A stretch of 60,631 bases of DNA from an uncultured Eubacteriales bacterium (GTDB lineage Bacteria; Bacillota; Clostridia; Oscillospirales; Acutalibacteraceae), in NCBI GenBank assembly GCA_900317025.1, contig ONFG01000015.1, forward strand, positions 1 through 60,631. The letters run 5' to 3'. A program made the translations under genes and the position numbers. Numbering within the stretch: position 1 is the stretch's first letter; each line of letters starts with the position of its first letter. Below are positions 54,673 through 60,631 of the stretch, piece by piece. Under the pieces are notes generated by a model, which had not been told where the DNA came from, made no database searches, and was given only the letters and a program-made list of their open reading frames with translations.

Positions 54673-54770
54673 ATTGTTCACCTCATAATGTATTTTTGGG
54701 CGCGCTTATTTGTTTATAAATATTGTAAACTATATATCGGAAAAGTGCAAGGTATTTGACGAAAAAACAA

Positions 54771-54799
54771 AGCAGCCCGGGAGACGATCTCGGGCTGCT
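54771..54799 (-). terminator. terminator of groESL
   Basis: The stem AGCAGCCCG-GA/TC-CGGGCTGCT is followed by TTGTTTTTTCG on the minus strand. Confidence 0.95.
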
Positions 54800-54829
54800 C
54801 TGTTTATTTTATATCAATTTGTTTTCGGA

Positions 54830-56473
<1,644 letters not shown>

Positions 56474-56482
56474 TCACTTTTA

Positions 56483-56767
56483 TTACTCTACAATTGCAAG
56501 AATGTCAGACTGACGAACGATCGTGTACTCCTCGCCGTCAAGCTTTACCTTCGTACCTGCGTAGCTGTTGGTTATTACCTTGTCGCCGACCTTAACTGTC
56601 ATTACAACCTCGTTGCCGTCGACCATGCCGCCGGGACCTACCTCAACGACCTCTGCGACCTGCGGCTTCTCCTGCGCTCCAGCCGCGAGAACGATGCCCG
56701 AAGCCGTCTTTTCCTCAGCCTTCTCTGCCTTGAGAACAACTCTGTCTGAAAGTGGTTTGATCGTCAT
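56483..56767 (-). CDS. groES: co-chaperonin GroES
   Basis: The 94-residue lid of the GroEL cage with IKPLSDRVVLKAEKAEEKTASGIVL at the N-terminus, the mobile loop inside it and the KVGDKVITNSYAGTKVKLDGEEY core. First gene of the operon, under CIRCE control. AAGGAGG precedes the ATG. Confidence 0.99.
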   Translation of the reverse strand: MTIKPLSDRVVLKAEKAEEKTASGIVLAAGAQEKPQVAEVVEVGPGGMVDGNEVVMTVKVGDKVITNSYAGTKVKLDGEEYTIVRQSDILAIVE

Positions 56768-56806
56768 AATATAATTCCTCCTTAGAAAGCTATTACAAAT
56801 ACATAC

Positions 56807-56866
56807 TTAGCACTCTTAACCCCCGAGTGCTAAGTATATTCTATACCATTTTCCCGGAAAAATCAA
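56807..56866 (-). promoter_or_regulatory. groESL promoter with CIRCE operator
   Basis: CIRCE matches the consensus exactly: TTAGCACTC-N9-GAGTGCTAA at 56807-56833. Just upstream on the minus strand are TTGATT (56861-56866), 17 nt and TAGAAT (56838-56843). HrcA repression with heat release follows from the family knowledge of CIRCE. Confidence 0.95.
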
Positions 56867-56956
56867 GCATTATTTTGTTCTTAACAATTTTTTTACATTC
56901 GCCCCGCCGCTGCGCAATGGTCCGCCGATATATTCTATTCCCGCCCCCGCGCAGTT

Positions 56957-56980
56957 ATACTAAACTCAATTAAAAAGCTT
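56957..56980 (-). repeat. family-1 repeat, half copy
   Basis: ATACTAAACTCAA followed by TTAAAAAGCTT, equal to one end and the centre of the family-1 element in reverse orientation. The other half is absent. The remainder of the 56867-57175 gap holds only the terminator at 56997. Confidence 0.8.
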
Positions 56981-56996
56981 CCTAAAAAAAGGAACA

Positions 56997-57014
56997 GCCC
57001 CCTTTTCAGGGGGC
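56997..57014 (-). terminator. terminator downstream of the NlpC/P60 gene
   Basis: The stem GCCCCCT/AGGGGGC with TGTTCCTTTTTTTAGG after it on the minus strand. It lies about 160 nt beyond the stop codon. Confidence 0.8.
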
Positions 57015-57175
57015 CGGCAAAACGGAAACAAAATATGTTGTTTTGTGAACGCTGTCAGCGCTCGTTCTGATACCGCAAAGCGTGCTGCCGCTATGAATGA
57101 GTTTTTTCACTGATTTGTCCTATTGCCTTTCACAGCGGGCCGGCAATGCCGCGGTACGATCGCCGGAAAAAACGA

Positions 57176-58978
57176 TCAGAAAGAGCCTTTGCGGTAGACG
57201 GATACCGTCGTTGCGCGCCTTGCTCTCTGACGCCTTTTCTCCATTGAAACGTTCCAGTAGTGGATCGTTCCCGCAAAGAAGATCACCGCAAGCGACGCGA
57301 TTATCAGAATGACAGCCGTCGTCGCCGTGAAGTAATCCTCCACGCCTGTTTGTACGAATACGACCGAGTTGTCGCTCGTCTTCGGGCTTCTCGCATACGT
57401 AACGTTTGACTGCTGCGCTGCGGTCGAAGCCGTCTGAGCGGCGACGCTCGTTTTTGTCTCTTTGTCGGAGTCGGACTGAGCCTTCGCCGTGTCGGCGTCA
57501 GCCTGTATGGGCTGAACCGTGCTTTCGCCCGTCTCGCTGTCCGTTGTGAGCGTTACAGTGACGCTCTGCTCCCTGCCCGTCTCGGTTTCGGTCTTCGTTT
57601 CGGTCTCGCTCTCTGTATCGGGAGCGGTCTCGTCGGAAGCCTCCTCGCCGGCAGCGCCGTCCGCCGCAATGCTCTCGTTGAGAGGCTGCTTGGAGATCGA
57701 TGCGCCGTCTATCAGTTCGCCGTATGCGTCATAAAGAGCGCCTATCGTCTCCTCGTCGAGGACAGAGTCGTCGCTCAGCTCATAGTCGCACTTGAAGCTG
57801 TTCACCGCTTCGGCGGTGTTGTCGCTGTAAATGCCGTTGATGTCGTAGTCGTAGTAGCCGAGCTTGATAAGGATATACTGGATATCGCAAACTACGGCGA
57901 AATCGTCGGTTATCCCGGGAACAGGCTTGACGGAAGCCGTCGAATCATCGTCGTTTTCGGAGCCGCTTGCTGAGGACTGCTCCTCCTCGTCATATTCATC
58001 GAACTGCGCAAACACCTGCTTCTCATAGGTATCGTCCTCTTCGGGTACGGACTGCTCCGCATCAAAGCTTTCGTCTGCGTTTTGACTTTCTTCATCTGTA
58101 CCGGTCTGCTCTTCGATCTGCGCCTCGGTCACGATCGCCGTGAGCGTCTCGTCCTCGTCGGATGTGACGCTGTCGGTCGTATCCTGCTCCTCATCGTCCG
58201 GCTGCGCGCTTGTGAGCGTAGGCTTCGAGGGCGCATCGGCTGCATTAAGAGCCGCCTCTGTTTCCTCGTCGTAAACGCCCGTTGCGCTGAGTCCCGCCTC
58301 GCTCTGGAAGCTTTCAAGAGCGCCCTTGGTCACATAGCCGAAATACTCGGTGGTATTATCGTCAAAGTAGCCAAGCTCCTTCAGTCTTTCCTGAAGCTTG
58401 TTGACCTCGGCGCCGGTCGAGCCGAGCGAAAGAGGCTCGGGCTTTTCCGGAGTTTTGGTCTCGGCGGGTTCGGGATCAGCTTTTTTTTCCGACTGATCTT
58501 CATTTGCCACACCTGCATCGGCTGAATAAGAAACACCGGCGACCTTAAACCACATGACCCAGCTCTTAGTTGAAACTGACTGATAGCAAACGTTAGAGAT
58601 CTCGTCTCGAGCGTCGACCGCCATGCCGCCGCCGACGTAAACGCCGACATGACCCGGCTGCCACAGACCCAGTCCCGGGATATCGGGAACGCCATCGGAG
58701 ACGTTGCCCGATTCGGGCGAGCTGTAGAGCATATCCTCCGTCACTCTTGCGCCGCCGCCGACGTAGCTGTAGATAAGACCGGAGCAGTCGACCGCACCGT
58801 ACGATGCGCCGCCCCAGACGTAACTCCAGCCCTCGTTATACGCCGTCATGGCGTAAGCGGCAAGTCCATCTCCCGTTTTCTCTTCGGCACTCGCGTTTAG
58901 AGCGCCGCTTACAGATAAAGATGCCAAAAGCATGAACACAAGCGCCAAGGAAAGGCACCTGCGCAATATTTTAGACAT
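57176..58978 (-). CDS. NlpC/P60 peptidoglycan hydrolase with PG-binding domains and C-terminal anchor
   Basis: A 600-residue secreted protein. After a signal peptide (about 1-31) comes an NlpC/P60 cysteine peptidase with Cys 65 in AVDCSGLIYSY and His 110 in QPGHVGVYVGGG, which should cut stem peptides. Two PG_binding_1 modules follow (LGSTGAEVNKLQERLKELGYF near 185-245 and DIQYILIKLGYYDYDINGIY near 360-415), separated by acidic low-complexity linkers. A Thr/Glu/Ser-rich stalk and a C-terminal membrane helix with a basic tail complete it. Catalytic domain first and anchor last is an unusual order for an autolysin. GGAGG precedes the ATG. Confidence 0.9.
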   Translation of the reverse strand: MSKILRRCLSLALVFMLLASLSVSGALNASAEEKTGDGLAAYAMTAYNEGWSYVWGGASYGAVDCSGLIYSYVGGGARVTEDMLYSSPESGNVSDGVPDIPGLGLWQPGHVGVYVGGGMAVDARDEISNVCYQSVSTKSWVMWFKVAGVSYSADAGVANEDQSEKKADPEPAETKTPEKPEPLSLGSTGAEVNKLQERLKELGYFDDNTTEYFGYVTKGALESFQSEAGLSATGVYDEETEAALNAADAPSKPTLTSAQPDDEEQDTTDSVTSDEDETLTAIVTEAQIEEQTGTDEESQNADESFDAEQSVPEEDDTYEKQVFAQFDEYDEEEQSSASGSENDDDSTASVKPVPGITDDFAVVCDIQYILIKLGYYDYDINGIYSDNTAEAVNSFKCDYELSDDSVLDEETIGALYDAYGELIDGASISKQPLNESIAADGAAGEEASDETAPDTESETETKTETETGREQSVTVTLTTDSETGESTVQPIQADADTAKAQSDSDKETKTSVAAQTASTAAQQSNVTYARSPKTSDNSVVFVQTGVEDYFTATTAVILIIASLAVIFFAGTIHYWNVSMEKRRQRARRATTVSVYRKGSF

Positions 58979-59067
58979 GGTAAAAACCTCCGTGAAACAC
59001 TTTGATGCCGTTTTGCCTATTCCTTGTGGGTCTTTTTATTAAGTTTTAAGGTCAAATATTACAAGTA

Positions 59068-59112
59068 GTAACAAATTGGTTACATTATAGCACACGTTTG
59101 GTTACATTTCAA
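59068..59112 (-). promoter_or_regulatory. NlpC/P60 promoter with WalR-type box
   Basis: On the minus strand TTGAAA (59107-59112), 17 nt and TATAAT (59084-59089). Immediately downstream and overlapping the expected start point is TGTAAC-CAATT-TGTTAC (59068-59084), which fits the published WalR consensus of two TGTWAH hexamers 5 nt apart. A third TGTAAC lies in the spacer. WalR control of a wall hydrolase would be typical for Gram-positives. Confidence 0.65.
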
Positions 59113-59225
59113 GTGATTTTTGAAATTTTTTCAATTTAGTCACAAAAATTTCTCATAATTCCGTGTGCGAATAAACGGCAGTTCACGCGGGAACAAATAG
59201 AATAAAAAGCGCGTCATCCCTTCTC

Positions 59226-59291
59226 ATACAAACTCAAACGCGCCTGCGGCGCTATAAAAAGCTTTTAAAGCTTTTTAATTGAGTTTAGTAT
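59226..59291 (+). repeat. family-1 palindromic repeat, complete copy
   Basis: The same 66-bp layout as the copy at 5036: ATACAAACTCAA, GCGCCTGCGGCGC, AAAAAGCTTTTAAAGCTTTTT, TTGAGTTTAGTAT. It lies just beyond the trmL stop. The upstream match AAAGCGCGTCATCCC is also shared. Confidence 0.9.
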
Positions 59292-59323
59292 CAGCCTACT
59301 AAACGGGCGTTTACATAGATATA

Positions 59324-59839
59324 TCAAAAGCTGTTGTTGATATCGCTCCACTTGAACTCACGAAGCTCGCCGGAGCAAAGCAGCTCCGGGTAATCCCACT
59401 GGCGAAGCACCTCATAGACGGCGACTGCGACCGAATTGGAGAGGTTGAGGCTTCTTGCCTCGTCCATCATCGGGATACGGACGGCGGTGTCGTGATTTTC
59501 AAAAAGCAGGCGCTCCGGCAGACCCTTGCTCTCCTTGCCGAAGAACAGGTAAGCGTTGTCGGGGTATGATACCTTCGAGTGGATATTCTGCGCCTTTGTG
59601 GAGAAGAAGAAGAACGCTCCGGTATTTTTTGAAAAAAAGTCGTCGAGATCCTTATATATTGTGACATCGAGATACTGCCAGTAGTCAAGCCCGGCGTGCT
59701 TCAGCTTTTTGTCGTCGATCTTATAGCCGAGCGGCTCGATCAGGTGAAGCCTTGCACCCGTAACGGCGCACGTTCTGGCAATATTGCCTGTATTCTGGGG
59801 GATCTCCGGCTCTACGAGCACGATATTGAGTGTTGCCAA
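59324..59839 (-). CDS. trmL: tRNA (cytidine/uridine-34-2'-O)-methyltransferase TrmL
   Basis: A 171-residue SPOUT-class enzyme that methylates the wobble ribose of tRNA-Leu species. Motifs are LVEPEIPQNTGNIARTCAVTGARLHLIEPLGY at the start, YLFFGKESKGLPERLL and the knot segment IPMMDEARSLNLSNSVAVAVYEVLRQ. The start is a TTG behind AAAGAGG; a longer frame upstream adds about 50 unrelated residues. A tRNA-Leu (CAG) gene is in the same window. Confidence 0.93.
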   Translation of the reverse strand: MATLNIVLVEPEIPQNTGNIARTCAVTGARLHLIEPLGYKIDDKKLKHAGLDYWQYLDVTIYKDLDDFFSKNTGAFFFFSTKAQNIHSKVSYPDNAYLFFGKESKGLPERLLFENHDTAVRIPMMDEARSLNLSNSVAVAVYEVLRQWDYPELLCSGELREFKWSDINNSF

Positions 59840-59963
59840 AATAATTACCTCTTTATTTATAGATTTTAAAATACATTTTTTGACCTGCGTTTGATAAAAT
59901 AACGAATGGAGACACGGCGGCTTTGCCGTCTGCTCCGATAAAGAACCGAAAGCAGGTGAGATC

Positions 59964-60140
59964 ATGACCAAACGAACGATGAACGTCGTCAAGGGCGCGG
60001 CAAGCGGCGCTGCGGCGGGTATGCTCGTAAGCTACCTGAGCAAGAACCTCGGCGGCAAGCATGAGATCAAGAAGAAGGCCGAAAAGGCGCTCGGCGCGAT
60101 GAACACCATCGTCGACACCGTGACGTATATGTTTAAATAA
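59964..60140 (+). CDS. small basic protein, hypothetical
   Basis: A 58-residue open frame beginning MTKRTMNVVKGAASGAAAGMLVSYL and continuing through a Lys-rich helix to TVTYMFK. A Gly/Ala-rich helix followed by a charged one resembles YtxH-type small stress proteins. AGGTGA lies 4 nt before the ATG. No known family is claimed. Confidence 0.6.
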   Translation: MTKRTMNVVKGAASGAAAGMLVSYLSKNLGGKHEIKKKAEKALGAMNTIVDTVTYMFK

Positions 60141-60260
60141 GGGAGTAACGACGAATAAGGTCGACGCGGCAGGCATACTTGCGCAGGCAAAAAGCTGACG
60201 TTCACAAAATTGGTTGGTGTACGGGATAAAAACAAGCTTACGTTGAGCAACCATGGGGAG

Positions 60261-60303
60261 ATTCCAAAGAGAGGGCGGCGGAATTAGCCGCCCCCTTTGG
60301 GAT
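60261..60303 (+). terminator. stem-loop after the small protein gene
   Basis: An inner stem GGGCGGC/GCCGCCC and an outer CCAAAG/CTTTGG pairing; no U-run directly follows. The segment 60141-60260 holds no recognised feature. Confidence 0.5.
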
Positions 60304-60307
60304 CCTC

Positions 60308-60410
60308 GGTTAGTTGGCTGCAGGAAGAACAAAATAAAATATGCGGCAGTAAAGTCGTTATACAAAACATAGCTGCAGCGGTACTGCCCGCGGTCGGCGG
60401 GCAAGCGCCC
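60308..60410 (+). repeat. family-3 repeat, copy B
   Basis: GGTTAGTTGGCTGCAGGAAG, AACAAAATAAAATATGCGGC, then GCAGCGGTACTGCCCGCGG and the hairpin CGGCGGGCAAGCGCCCG. Nearly identical at both ends to copy A at 43905-44006; the middle differs. Directly followed by copy C. Confidence 0.9.
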
Positions 60411-60510
60411 GTTTAGTTGGCTGAGATAAGAATAGATTTGGTATGCGGCAGTAAAGTCATTATACAAAACAAACCTGCAGCGGTACTGCCTGCGGTCGCT
60501 TGACCGCCCC
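60411..60510 (+). repeat. family-3 repeat, copy C
   Basis: A diverged tandem copy: GTTTAGTTGGCTG, GTATGCGGCAGTAAAGTCAT, GCAGCGGTACTGCCTGCGG, ending in a different hairpin GCGGTC-GCTT-GACCGC at the place where B has CGGGC-AAGC-GCCCG. From 60511 to the window end no feature is recognised. Confidence 0.8.
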
Positions 60511-60631
60511 GTAAGCTGAAGCAAAAGCACCGAGTGGGTTCTTGCGGGGCTTTACCTTAATGCATGAAGGGCGAAGTTTTGAGTTCTTATTTACCTCGCG
60601 GGCGCGGGGAAGGCTTTAGATCATACCGCAT

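Noticed and set aside
59853-60530. 225-residue open frame on the minus strand with two similar YNDFTAAY segments
   Set aside because: The internal similarity is just the translation of family-3 repeats B and C. It also overlaps the better-supported 58-residue gene and the trmL start.

Overview
The window looks like a chromosome segment from an anaerobic Gram-positive of the Clostridia, most likely an uncultured gut Oscillospirales or Ruminococcaceae-type bacterium. This is inference from gene content, not a database match. The clues are a bifurcating NfnAB transhydrogenase, meso-diaminopimelate dehydrogenase, a CIRCE-controlled groESL operon, strong sigma-A promoters, many TTG/GTG starts behind AGGAGG sites, and F-type and V-type ATPases side by side.

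Layout. 1-400: tRNAs Gly, Phe and Asp plus a tRNA-Val cut off at its T-loop. 609-4917: a TerY-like VWA protein, a PP2C phosphatase and two tandem VanY-type lipoproteins, behind one promoter. 5171-13860: a complete nine-gene V-type ATPase operon on the minus strand. 13965-23144: a UPF0210/ACT pair, two zinc-ribbon membrane proteins, tgt-yajC on the plus strand, a MATE transporter and a secreted anchored protein. 23490-29722: a uvrB-parE-parC operon. 29924-30117: tRNA-Cys and tRNA-Leu. 30440-41393: a compact PBSX-like prophage block on the plus strand. 41453-45872: nfnAB, ddh and a DUF5662 protein. 45941-52655: a complete F-type ATP synthase operon. 52966-59839: a MutS-like ATPase, groESL, an NlpC/P60 wall hydrolase and trmL.

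The most unusual region is the prophage block. It keeps PBSX gene order for packaging, portal, protease, capsid and connectors, then goes directly to the LysM baseplate protein, hub, spike, gp25-like wedge, baseplate J, XkdU-like protein and a small fibre. No recognisable sheath, tube, tail chaperone or tape-measure gene lies between. Integrase, repressor and lysis genes are also absent. All remaining frames are open and tightly coupled, and a phage-type promoter overlaps a palindromic operator. It is either a fixed deletion remnant or a capsid-plus-baseplate particle of unusual form.

Other points: the F-type c subunit has a two-carboxylate (E30/E63) ion site like that known from Fusobacterium; its epsilon subunit lacks the C-terminal helices; and three families of small palindromic repeats are scattered through the window. 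One repeat supplies the stop codon of the MATE gene and another the C-terminus of the terminase. A sequence matching the WalR box sits at the promoter of the NlpC/P60 hydrolase.
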